NCBI GenBank assembly: GCA_963576565.1
Contig: OY755040.1
Span: 82,059,321-82,123,320 of the forward strand
Origin: Aspidapion aeneum
Taxonomy: Eukaryota; Arthropoda; Insecta; Coleoptera; Brentidae
DNA: 64,000 nt
Direction: 5' to 3'
Each line of letters begins with the position of its first letter. Within the stretch, counting starts at the first letter, position 1. The translations under genes and the position numbers were made by a program. This document shows positions 44,371 to 54,021 of the stretch, piece by piece. The notes beneath the pieces are model-generated. The model was given only the letters and a program-made list of their open reading frames with translations, made no database searches and was not told where the DNA came from.

Positions 44371-45122
44371 TGTAATATACATAATACTAACGGTAAGATT
44401 CACTCAGTTTAACAGAATAAAGAAAACCAGATCTCGGGTAACTTAAATTATTAAGATACCTTTGATTCTATGCCGGAGCAAATATTAAAATTTTCAGGAA
44501 ACCACCCCTGAAAATTATTATAAACCTTCTGTAAGTAAGGGCAGTGTTTAATTAATAAAATATAAAGAAAAAAATAAACAAAGCGAAGTTGAAGCAAGCT
44601 TAGGTTAAATTCACTCAAAACCAGATTATTTTATATACTGCTAAAAGCAAGAAAAGTCCAAAAGCCAGGCCCCAATGCATCAGTTACGAAATTTAGTAAA
44701 ATCTTATAGTACTCTAATTTTTAGTTTTAGTTACTTTACAAAATACCAGAGTTAGCTACCTTCTTTCAACAAATTTTATGTAGGTTTGTTCTACAGGGTG
44801 AAGTGGTTTATGCTTGACCAAAAGAAGATAAATTTGTAAAATAACATAAAATATTTAATTTAATTAAAGGAGGTAAAACATGGACATATAAGCAGTCAAC
44901 ATTCCAACCACTCACAAGCCACTGGGCAGCCAGCAACATTTTCGGTATGTCAGTTTTCTTAAAAAGACTGAAAAATTATGTTGCTGTCTACCTCTAAGCC
45001 GCTGTAAGCCAAAAATGAAGACAACCCACCAAATCACATACAAAATTGGTTAGTGGTTAACACTCCAACCACCCACAACCCCGAAGAGCTTGCGAGCCAA
45101 GAATGAAAAACGATCTATTAAA
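44371..45122 (-). other. Probable helicase-gene intron, non-coding, with degenerate repeat units
   Basis: No coding frame recognised. From about 44880 to 45122 diverged units of the 134-bp repeat (CAACATTCCAACCACTCACAAG and TGGTTAACACTCCAACCACC forms) lead into the LINE E insertion site. The rest is AT-rich and unassigned. Confidence 0.5.
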
Positions 45123-45149
45123 TTACAGTTATTATTTACTACTACTACT

Positions 45150-45560
45150 ATGTCGGTTTCTAAGTTGTCCGACGCCTATTCTCCACCTCCTTCAATCCTG
45201 ACAATCTTCTGTCAGATTCTTTTGACTCATTGATCTTTGGATTGACTGTTGCCATTCTAGTTTAGGACGTCCTCTTTTTCTGCGCCCTACTGGTTGCCAT
45301 TCTAGGACCTGTTTTGGTAATCTTTTGTCGTTCATCCGTTGTACATGGCCGTACCATATCAGTTACCTTTTAGTGATGTCATCCGTTATGCTTCCCTCGA
45401 TTCCCATTCTTTCTTTTATGATTTCATTTCTTATGTGATCTAATCTAGATATTCTCATTGATCTTCTTATTGCATCCATTTCGACACTTTCCATTTTTGT
45501 TTTGTATTTTTCTGTTACGCGACAAGTCTCTATTCCATACAACAGCGTGCTTTTTACCAT
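45150..45560 (-). pseudogene. LINE E: RT C-terminal tail
   Basis: The minus strand reads STLLYGIETCRVTEKYKTK, MDAIRRSMRISRLDHIRN and ITDDITKRQLIWYG, the tail common to RTE-type proteins annotated as endonuclease-reverse transcriptase. It is in a different frame from the RT at 45593-46891. The open frame stops near 45363, with further homologous sequence continuing to the 3' end in another frame. Confidence 0.8.
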
Positions 45561-45592
45561 TGTTTCATATATGTTAAATTTTACATTCTTTC

Positions 45593-46891
45593 TTATCTCT
45601 CTGCTCCATAAAATACTGTTAAGACATCCAATAACCTTTTTACTTTTACTATTCTTTTTTCCAATTCTTTACAGTCTGTTCCTGTCTTATCAAATGTGAC
45701 ACCCAAGTATACATACTCATTGCATGGAGATATTGTTTGTCCATTGTCTAGTTCTAACTCACTGGATTCGTTTCCAATACATAAGTACTGTGTCTTGTCC
45801 ACGTTCACTGTTAGTCCCCACTTTTGGTATTCTTTCGTTAACTTTCTCATCATATACTCCATGTCTTCTTTATCATTTGCTACAATTCCTTGGTCGTCAG
45901 CAAACTGTAGTGTGTATATAGTAAATCGGTCGTTAAGTTGTATTCCCATGCCGTGCACTTTACGTTTCCAGTTTTTTGGAGCCACTGCGATATATATTTT
46001 AAAAAGAGTTGGAGAGATACAACATCCCTGTCTTAAGCCTTTTGTTACCAGGAATTCTTTTGAAAGTCGATTTTCAATTTTAGAGTTTGACCCTTTGTAT
46101 AGTTCTTTTATCTCTTTTATGTATGTATGATTGATATTAGTTTGTTCCAACACCGTCCATAATTTTTCTACTGGAACGGTATCATATGGTTTTTGTAGGT
46201 CCACAAAGGTAACATGAGTCTCTATATTTCTGGCGCTTCTTTTCCCTATTACTTGTTTAAGACAAAAAACATTATCACTACAAGATCTGCCTGCACGAAA
46301 CCAACTTTGCTCTTCTTCTTGTTCATGAATATCATTCTCTATTAGATCTCTAAGAATCCTACCGTACAATCTACTTAGAGTGCTGGTGACTGAAATTCCT
46401 CTGTAATTGTTACAATCCAGCTTGTTTCCTTTTTTATGTATTGAGGATATGAATGCAATTTTCCAATCATTAGGTACTGGATGTCCGTTTATGCATTGAT
46501 TGATAATATATGTGAGATTTTCGAGTAGTTTCTCTGATCCATATTTGAGCATTTCAGCATATATTCCCCCAGGTCCGCTAGCTTTTCGGGATTTAAGCTT
46601 TTTTATACTATTCTTTATCATTTCTTTTTCGATGATTACTTCCTCTCCATGTACTTCTATGTGTCTCCTCGAAGAGGCTGCCAGATATTCGGGTCTCGTC
46701 TCCTGCAGCAGTCCCTTGTAGTGTTCTGTCCATTGTTCTGGTTTGATGATCTGGATGTTTACTTTTTCTTTTGTTGGGTTTTTTACTGTAGAAATGAATT
46801 TCCATACTTCAGAGCTCTGCTTACCTCCTACGTGTGTATTTATATCGTGGCATTTGCGCTTGAACATTTCATTTTTTTCTGTGCGTATCAA
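45593..46891 (-). pseudogene. LINE E: reverse transcriptase domain
   Basis: 432 codons without a genuine start; the first ATG is internal. RT motifs in order: IKKLKSRKASGPGGI, WKIAFISSIHKKGN, YRGISVTSTLSRLYGRIL, FRAGRSCSDNVFCLKQ, VTFVDLQKPYDTVP, GLRQGCCISPTLFKIY and catalytic FADDQGIV (about 45888-45904). FADDQ is characteristic of the RTE clade. The protein should begin upstream in the endonuclease frame, but a stop and frame changes between 46892 and 47158 break it; that gap still shows homologous coding text (KMWWTEKIQEIVKEKK). Confidence 0.9.
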
Positions 46892-47158
46892 ACTTCACAG
46901 CTGTCCTCTGGTTTCACTGTATATTTCTAGGTCTCTTTGCTCTTTAGTACTGAGCCATTTCAAGTATGTGCGTTTTTTCTCTTTGACGATTTCCTGTATT
47001 TTCTCCGTCCACCACATCTTCCTGTTATTTCTATTATCTTGGTATCCAACAGCTTCGTTGCTTGCTTCCTTCAAGCTTTTTATTATGTTTGTATATATCT
47101 CTTCAAATGAGTGATTTGTGTTTATTAATTTTTGATCTCATCGATTCTGATACAATCT

Positions 47159-48034
47159 TTAAGTACTTTCGATTTCTAGACTTCTAAAGATGTATTTTTG
47201 ATTGTCTTCGATGCACTCTAGGTTTTCATTTTCTCTAATACTTTCGTCCTTATTTGTTTTTCTTAAAGGGAATAATATTTTTGCTTTTACCAGATGGTGG
47301 TCAGATCCACAGGTAACACCACGAAGTGCCCGCACATCATACCACTTTAATTGCGAGTGTTGTCCACCTATAGCATAATCAATGATTGATTTAAGATTTC
47401 TTGTTGGCTGAATCCAGGTATATCGATGAATATCCTTATGTTTAAAAAAACCATTATTTATTTTTAGGTTGTGGGTTTCACACAATTGCATCAGTCTTAA
47501 GCCATTATCATTTGTTACTTCCTCTCCAAATGGTCCTATCACTTTGCTCTGGGTTTTTCTACCAGTTCGGCTATTAAAATTGCCACGCATAATTATTTCT
47601 CTGGTATTACCGATTTTGGTGATAGTCTCATCCAGTTGGTCAAAGAACATTTGTTTCGTAGCTACCCTTTCGTCATCTAATGGTGCGTAGACTGCTCTTA
47701 TGCTTATATTATGTCCAAGCATCTTCATGTTCACTCGAAGTATGTTTTCACTAATGCAATCGTAGTCTGTAATTATATTCTTTAGATTTTTCTTTATTGA
47801 CAAGGATACCCCTCTGGCTGCTCTGCTTTCTTTTGGGACTCCAGTGAATATATAGTAACTATTCGTACCTGTTTCTTTCTTTTTTGTCTCTGTGAGTTCA
47901 ATAATATCGATCTTACAATTCTGCACTTCAGTTGCAATAATGTCCAACTTTTGATTCACTCCCTGTACGTTCCATGTAGCTATATTCATAGTCCTTTGTC
48001 TTTGCTTTTTTCGTCTTCGAGAGTTTCCATCCAT
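47159..48034 (-). pseudogene. LINE E: AP-like endonuclease domain
   Basis: 291 codons. After a basic start (MDGNSRRRKKQRQRT) comes NIATWNVQGVNQKLD, then IIELTETKKKE, NSYYIFTGVP, YAPLDDE, the GDFN motif position, and finally YTWIQPTRNLKSIIDY and GSDHHLVKAK. This is the nicking endonuclease of RTE LINEs, often annotated in insect genomes as craniofacial development protein 2-like. The conserved aspartate of the MGDFN motif reads GNFN here, so nicking activity should be lost. The frame ends at 47159, before joining RT. Confidence 0.88.
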
Positions 48035-48436
48035 TGCTCCGAGGCTTTGTTTAGGCTTTTTGGTAATTGCTTTGTTTTACAAGTATTAGAGAACCAGTCT
48101 AATGCATCAACCCCCTACTTGGAGGGCCAGGATTTTTAATCAAGGTTTTTCTCCTCTAGCCTTTGACGAGCCAACGACATACTGTAAGGCAACAGCTGTG
48201 GTCTTTTATACTATCCCTAAAAGAAAGGGTTGCCACCTACGCTATGATCACCGTACCGAGGTCCATTCTCTCCACCTTTCATATCGATGTGGTCTTTTTC
48301 CGTAATCCTGTGAAAGGGACCCTATACAGGTGCTAACTCTCCGGGTCGGAGAGTACCTGGAATCTACGGAGAGCAGGGGTCGATTCATATCCCCTGATAG
48401 ACATCTGACGAGGTCTACCCGTTACAGTTATTATTT

Positions 48437-48705
48437 TAAATACATAATTCAACAAGATAACGGACCGAAGACGTGTAATTAATTTAGTGGTTAACACTCC
48501 AACCACCCACAATCCCGAAGAAGTTGTGAGCCAAGAATGAAAACGACCTATTAAATTACAGTTAATATTTTAAATACATAATTCAACAAGAAAACGGACT
48601 GGAGACGTGTTATTAATTAAGTGGTTAACACTCCAACCACCCACAATCCCGAAGAAGTTGTGAGCCAATAATGAAAACGACCTATTAAATTACAGTTATT
48701 ATTTT
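48437..48705. repeat. 134-bp tandem repeat interrupted by LINE E
   Basis: GTGGTTAACACTCCAACCAC occurs at 48487 and 48621, 134 bp apart, and once on the other side of LINE E at about 45055. Each unit ends TTAAATTACAGTTATTATTT. Before the LINE arrived the array had at least three units. Confidence 0.88.
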
Positions 48706-49587
48706 AAAGCATTCAAAGAACAATAATAATAATTAGTAGCCCGGAAAATCACACGCCATCAAATTTCGGCATGGATTTTCCCTAAAGTCGTAAATTAATT
48801 TAAGAAAAATTTAATACCGGTTTGATCAGCAAAATAAATACAGTTCGATTTTGCAATTGTACAAAAGATAAGCGGAAACAAATCACAAAAGAAAAGAAAT
48901 AAAAACGAGAGTACTAAAGGTTATCAAGCAAAATAAAAATAAATAAAAGAAATATATTTAACATTGTAAATGGCTTACCTGATAAGTCACACACAACGGC
49001 GGATCACAGAATTTAAACGGTTTTATAACAAAATAGGCTTGTAGCTAGGATCGACGGGAAAAAGGGCCCTTTGGTCGAACAAGACTTTTATAAACTATTA
49101 CCATCCTGCGCACGCATGAATTAATTATCTCCAAATATCGAAAATAGTCATCAATGCGCAGGCATAAAGGCGCCAATTTTTCCATTTAATAATTATGTGC
49201 CACGGCGCATGTCATTATTTTCTAACACGAAAGTAGTATGACCATATATGAAAAATGATTCCGGCGCATGCTCAAAATTCTGCGCTAAATATGGAGCAAG
49301 GTGCAGAAAAATTCATGGGAAATCCGGGTCAAATTAACCGATAAGTTAGCTTTACAAGAGAAAACTAAATTACATTTTTGAAAGAACAACTGCCTGGGCT
49401 AATTAAATGTAAAAAAAGGTAACTTCGTTACAGTATATTTCATAATAGGTAACAGGTGCACGGAACAGGTTGGCGATACCTGTTCCAAAGTAACAGGTCC
49501 AGTTTCATCGACCCCTAGTCTAAAGTATAAATTTTCTTTTTGATTAATATCAGATTTGAAATTTAGTGGGATTCAAATTATGCATAC
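48706..49587 (-). other. Intron of the helicase gene, no coding sequence seen
   Basis: The minus strand continues after the splice donor GTATGC at 49582-49587 with no further helicase exon recognisable. Several GCGCATG/CATGCGC words occur near 49110-49280, and a short near-repeat of AACAGGT words near 49450-49500. The stretch at 48975-49080 vaguely resembles the leader side of BEL LTRs (CACACAACGG) but is not convincing. Confidence 0.5.
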
Positions 49588-49739
49588 CTGGTTATGGCCT
49601 CTTGCAGTCCTTCCTGCTCTGTGAATGTAAGAATCAACATCGAGTGGAAAATCAAAGTTTATTACATTGGCAACGAATTGAAAATCAATTCCCCTTGACA
49701 CTCCGCTATTTTTGTCTTTTTCCCTTTTTCGTTTGGTTA
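49588..49739 (-). CDS. DDX56: DDX56/Dbp9-type DEAD-box RNA helicase, internal exon (motif VI)
   Basis: A 152-bp exon on the minus strand, bounded by TTTATTTTAG before it and GTATGC after it. It reads [19 protein letters not shown], then VINFDFP and [22 protein letters not shown] is helicase motif VI, binding ATP phosphate and RNA. The charged Lys-rich insert just before SRGIDF is a mark of DDX56/Dbp9 helicases, nucleolar proteins acting in large ribosomal subunit assembly. The splice phase fits exon 50201-50373: that exon leaves one base (G), and this one supplies TA to complete a valine codon. No downstream exon was found to the left within the window. Confidence 0.9.
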
Positions 49740-50200
49740 CTAAAATAAATTAAAAACAATTCAATTTTTGGCTTTTTCTAAAGGGAATTTATTCACAACC
49801 TTTTATTTTAAAAATATATAAGTTTAGTTCAGTTATCAATTATTTTCTAAACGACAGAAACTATATCTACGAATAGTCATTAAAACAAAAGATAATTGAT
49901 TGAAACATTAAAATATAAATCTATATATTTTTTTACCACACATTACAATTAAAAGTTGATGCGGTATTTTGTGATATTTAATTTTTTTTATTCATGAAAT
50001 GTCAAAAATACTTTAAAAAGGCCAAGTGACTTTATCACTGACCAATTTTAATCAAAATCGGTTCAGTAGCTTTAGAACTACTATCATAGCGCAATTAGTT
50101 TAATGCATTCTGCATTTTAACGCTTAAAACCCCCCCAGAAACATGGTTAAACTTTGTGGGTCTTTAAGAATATTTTGTGTGAGCTTGAAAATAATATTAC
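49740..50200 (-). other. Helicase intron between the two exons
   Basis: 461 bp with GT...AG ends on the minus strand (GTAATA at 50195-50200, TTTTAG at 49740-49745). AT-rich, no insertion recognised. Confidence 0.85.
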
Positions 50201-50373
50201 CTTTTTGTACGGACGCCGTGCCGGGTTCTTCTAAGGATTTTTCATCTGAAGCCACAATTATGTCGTAAACTCCCTGATTAAATTGGTAGACAGAATGGCA
50301 GCGGATGGTAGCCGGTAGTTCGGAATTTAAAACACAGGTTCTAATGCCGAATTGCTCCAGGTATAACTTAATT
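50201..50373 (-). CDS. DDX56: DDX56/Dbp9-type DEAD-box RNA helicase, internal exon (helicase C lobe)
   Basis: A 173-bp exon on the minus strand between acceptor TTAATTTCAG and donor GTAATA. It reads IKLYLEQFGIRTCVLNSELP, RCHSVYQFNQGVYDIIVASD and EEPGTASVQK. KLYLEQF...VLNSELP...RCH...QFNQG...D is the typical start of the second RecA lobe in DDX56 orthologues (the motif IV to V region). The upstream exons carrying the Q motif, Walker A, DEAD and SAT must lie to the right; none is visible in 61523-62260. Element F begins 76 bp upstream of the acceptor. The two exons together cover only about 108 residues of a protein normally over 500 long. Confidence 0.92.
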
Positions 50374-50449
50374 CTGAAATTAAAAGAAAATTACAAAAAT
50401 TGTTTATGTATTCCTCATCTACAATAAACGGTCTTTTCTTCAGATAAGG

Positions 50450-50851
50450 TGTAAAGGGACCTAGTTCGGGGTTGCCAAACTTCGGTCTTTTACATTTGAC
50501 ACTCAATATTTCACCCTTTCGGACGAAATCTTGGGCGCCACTCTAAGAAATAAGGGAGCTTAGAGCCTCAACCGGCCAGTACGACTAGCTTTTAGACAGT
50601 CGAGAAAACGGGTTCATGGAATGGTTGGAAAATTAATGTTTAGGCAATTTAACTAAAATGTACCACTTTTATTTGTCTAACCTTGCTACAAGAATCAAAT
50701 TTTAATAACTTTCTTACTCTAAACAAATTAAACAGGATTCCCAAAGCACAGGCGGTTTCTTTGTCTTAATTTGACACAATTGAATACCTTTTAAAGTTCC
50801 AGCAAAGAACAATTCGATAATTCTTTCACGAAACGGTATATAACATTTACA
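50450..50851 (-). repeat. 3' LTR of element F
   Basis: 402 bp, close to the right LTR (a few substitutions, indel ACGAC near 50582). It carries the stem-loop box at 50535-50567. No polypurine tract is visible on its internal side; the best purine tract is 1.9 kb away at 52753-52765. Confidence 0.82.
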
Positions 50852-50954
50852 TGTCCGTTGGCTATTCTATAACTCAAATACCACTTTTATGACTCGGTTT
50901 GGTCCTAGTTAAAATGTAGATTCTTTAGTCCGGGAATATGCTTAAAATCAACCC

Positions 50955-52010
50955 TGTATAAGACGCGTGCCTACCTGTATGGCATCCAAGGTAGGGGTCC
51001 GGGAAAACAGGGTGATTTGGGGAATTACCAACTTTGAAACCAACCCTAAAGAACGCGTGCCTGCCTGTATGGCATCCAAGACAGCGGTCCGGGATTAGAG
51101 TGGTTTGAGTCTAAGAAACGGGTTAAAGATGAAATGTACAGTTTTTCTTCGAATTATCTTGTACCCAGGAGGAAAGTGCACATTGTCTTAACCGGGCAAA
51201 ATCAGGAAAAAGACGCGTGCCTACCTGTATGGCATCCGAGGTCGGGGTCCGGGAAATATACCAATTTGAAATCAACCCTGGAAGACACGTGCCTACCTGT
51301 ATTGCATCCAAGGTAGGGGTCCTGGAAATCAGGGTGATTTGAGAAATTATCAATTTTGAAACCAACTCTAAAGAACGCGTGCCTACCTGTATGGCATCCA
51401 AGATAGGAATCCGGGATTAGAGTGGTTTTAGTTCAAGAATCTACAGATTACTTCTCCGTTTCATTGTACGGAGCGGTGGTAAATTGCATCATTTTCTAAC
51501 CGGGACTTTAACTTTAAATCAACCCTACAAGACGCGTGCCTACCTGTATGGCATCCAAGGTAGGGGTCCGGGAGTAGGGTGATTTGGGGATTTTACCAAC
51601 TTTGGGACCAACCCTAAAGAACGCGTGCCTACCTGTATGGCATCCAAGGTAGGGTTCCGGGAGTTAGGGTGGTTCGGGATTAGCAAAACGGGTCAAACTG
51701 GAAAATACCATTTTTCTTTTGCTCAAGCCTATTTACACCAGCTAGAAAACTACATTTTCTCTGGACCGAAAAATAACTAAAAATCAACAAGACGCGTGCC
51801 TACCTGTATGGCATCCAAGGTAGGGGTCCGGGAAATATACAAGTTTGAAATCAACCCTGGAAAACGCGTGCCTACCTGTATGGCATCCAAGGTAGGGGTC
51901 CGGGAAATCAGGGTGATTTGGGGATATCTACCAACTTTGGAATCAGCTCTAAAGAATGAGTGCCTATCTGTATGGCCTCCAAGGTAGGGGTCCGGGATTA
52001 GAGAGATTCG
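50955..52010 (-). repeat. Higher-order satellite-like array in element F
   Basis: A roughly 42-bp core (ACGCGTGCCTACCTGTATGG, then CATCC and a GGGGTCCGGGA end) occurs ten times, with its CGTGCC word near 50966, 51056, 51216, 51288, 51378, 51535, 51624, 51795, 51867 and 51957. Spacings are 90, 160, 72, 90, 157, 89, 171, 72, 90, so the cores sit in a larger recurring 72-90-160 pattern of about 320 bp. Open frames here only reflect the repeat. Confidence 0.92.
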
Positions 52011-52269
52011 AATTTAATAAAATGGGTTAGAAAAACCGTCTGAAATTTACCCAGGAAAAGAAAAACATTTTTGCATTAAATATAAAGAACAGCGTAAAAT
52101 AAATACTTAAAAATAGCCTACGCACTTACCTTTTTGACAGTCTCGGTACCGGTGCACTAGAAATATCGCGAGTCTATTTTAGCACTTGCTACGGCGGGCG
52201 ATGAGGGATAAAAAGGAGCGAACACGATGTGTCGATTGCTTAAATAGCCTCTGTTCGGAAGTGCTCGTT

Positions 52270-52585
52270 TTTCAGAGGTGGGAGGCCAAAGAAAGCCGAT
52301 CACTTCCGAAAGTTTCCGACTGACCCCCACGAAATCAGAGGTGGGGAACCGAAGAAAACCGATCCTTTATGAATGGCTCCGACTAACCCCCACGACATTA
52401 GAGGTGGAGAACCGAGGAAAGCCGATTATTTCCGAATGGTTCCGACTAATTCTCACGACATTAGAGGTAGGGACCAAAGAAAGCCGATGATTTCCGAATG
52501 ATTTCGACTAACCCCCACGAAGTCAGAGGTGGGGATCAAAGAAAACCGATCATTTCCGAATGATCCCGACTAACTACGAATATCC
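52270..52585 (-). repeat. 63-bp tandem repeat, five units
   Basis: Units starting at the AGAGGTGG word occur at 52273, 52336, 52399, 52462 and 52524 (spacings 63, 63, 63, 62). Each has a CCGACTAACCCCCACGA-type end. Between-unit divergence is moderate. Confidence 0.92.
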
Positions 52586-52752
52586 CCCACGGCATCTGGA
52601 GTCAATAACTTATAATTTCTACTCACGGCCGATGGATTACGAGAGTTTTACACGAAAAAATTAGACCTGCCCATGCTTTAGGAGACTTGTAACACAACTT
52701 AACCTAAATTACCCCGACCTAATAAAGATAGAAATTAGTAACTTCGTTACAC

Positions 52753-52765
52753 ACCCCCTTCTTCG
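52753..52765 (-). promoter_or_regulatory. Polypurine-like tract followed by TGTAAC on the minus strand
   Basis: The minus strand reads GAAGAAGGGGGTG and then TGTAACGAAGTTAC, the usual layout of a polypurine tract and 3' LTR start. If genuine, the true 3' LTR of the pol-bearing element starts here and includes the satellites, and the outer 400-bp repeats need another explanation. Confidence 0.4.
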
Positions 52766-52958
52766 GAAAAATGCGAAAATACATAGTGTTTTTGTAATTT
52801 TTTTTAACCTATGCAAACAGAGTAGCAAAACAAAAAAAGACTTTTTTGTGAAAAAAAACTACTTAAATCTAATCTCACCAATAACAATTTTAAAAAAATC
52901 ACCAAAATTCTTCTTAATTGGCTTAAGTCATGGCGCTACCATATCCCTCTGAAGACGG

Positions 52959-53190
52959 TTAACGAGGTCATATTGATCTATGTTCCCCAGGTACCAAGTA
53001 CCAAACGGTTATAGAGACCTACTTAGTAGGAACCCCTGTTAACTTTTACAGGAATATAACTTAATTTCCTTAGCGGTGGTTTTCAATTGTCATCAAAGGG
53101 TTAACGAGGCCATATTGATCTATGTACCCCGGGTACATAGTACCAAACGGTTAAAGAGGAACTATCTAGTAGAAACCCCTCAAAAAAAAC
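52959..53190. repeat. Two diverged ~80-bp direct repeats after integrase
   Basis: GGTTAACGAGGTCATATTGA (52959) and GGTTAACGAGGCCATATTGA (about 53099) start units that share ATCTATGT, CCAAACGGTTA and AGTAG followed by ACCCCT. They lie between the integrase stop and the 63-bp array. Confidence 0.8.
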
Positions 53191-53196
53191 ATAATT

Positions 53197-53418
53197 AACG
53201 CGATTGAGCCAGTTTTAAATCTTTAATGTGGATATGTTTTATTCTCTTTCCGTGTTCATCTTTAAGATCAAAAACAACGGGCGAAATAACTCGGACCACG
53301 GTGTACGGCCCAGAATATTTAGGTGCAAGTTTTGCTGCAAACCCCTTTGCGGTCGAGGATAACGGATGTTCCTTTTTAAAGACTTTATCCCCTACATGGC
53401 ATCGCTATTCACGTCTTC
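53197..53418 (-). pseudogene. Element F: integrase C-terminal barrel
   Basis: Out of frame with the core. The minus strand reads GDKVFKKEHPLSSTAKGFAA, then LAPKYSGPYTVVRVIS and HIKDLKLAQSR followed by TAA at 53195-53197. This is the SH3-like end of Gypsy integrases. The frame change lies near 53410. Confidence 0.75.
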
Positions 53419-53988
53419 TTAAAATATAATAACGGCTTTGCGAATTCTTCGAGCTAGTCTAACACGGGTCAATTCGTACAATTCTTTTAGCTTTTGTACA
53501 CGGTTCGATACTTGTTCTGGATTAAGGTCAGGTTCTTGTTCAATATGATCTTCCTCAGAGGGTAGGATTCTATGTAATGCATTGGGTAATTCTAACTCAC
53601 GTCCAAAGTTAACAAAAGCCGGAGAAAATCCGGTAGCCTCATGTCGGGAGGTATTATACGCAAACTGGAGATCAGACAGGTGCAAATCCCATTTGCGACA
53701 TTCATTCTCGGAAAGTTGTGCAATGATTGTTTTCATGGAACGATTAGTTCGTTCTACAGGATTATCCTGGGGAGTATAAACAGGAGTAAAACGGTGAGGG
53801 ATACCATAACTTTGTATGATCTCACGGAAAGCCTTACCTTTGTACTGTACACCATTGTCACTTATTACCACTTTTGAACAACCGAACCTTGAGAGAATTA
53901 ACTCGTGTAAGGCTTGAGCAACATGGTTAGCGGTAGCTTTTCGTAGAGGTCGACACTCTACCCATTTGGTAAACCTATCTTGAAACAT
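53419..53988 (-). pseudogene. Element F: integrase catalytic core
   Basis: 189 codons: FTKWVECRPLRKATANHVAQ, then VVISDNGVQYKG (second catalytic D), FTPVYTPQDNPVERTNRSMK (catalytic E) and FAYNTSRHEATGFSPAFVNFG. The first D is at the end of the preceding fragment (STDLIGP). A stop near 53990-54021 separates the two. The core is well conserved apart from the breaks. Confidence 0.88.
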
Positions 53989-54021
53989 TACAACAAACGA
54001 ATGCCATTTAGCTGATCTCGG

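Larger units (their letters stand above)
45138..48421 (-). mobile_element. Element E: full-length RTE-type LINE with 15-bp target duplication
   Basis: TTACAGTTATTATTT is present on both sides (45123-45137 and 48422-48436), an exact 15-bp target-site duplication that fixes both ends. The 3284-bp element is on the minus strand: a 5' leader, an AP-type endonuclease, RT and a 3' end with a (TAG)n tail, the usual size and order of RTE LINEs. Frames are broken between endonuclease and RT and after RT, so this copy is dead. It split a 134-bp tandem repeat. Confidence 0.93.

Noticed and set aside
45502..47114. Plus-strand frames over LINE E
   Set aside because: Antisense shadows of the minus-strand RT.
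48960..49090. Possible additional BEL LTR or leader (CACACAACGG, CCCTTTGGTCGAAC words)
   Set aside because: Too short and diverged for a boundary or partner copy to be identified.
49418..49433. GTAACTTCGTTACA as a second LTR start matching 52740-52753
   Set aside because: Only 14 bp are shared and the flanks differ completely; such matches are expected by chance in 64 kb.
50955..52010. Evenly repeated motif resembling a CRISPR array
   Set aside because: The spacers themselves repeat in a higher-order pattern, the genome is eukaryotic, and no cas gene is near. It is satellite-like.
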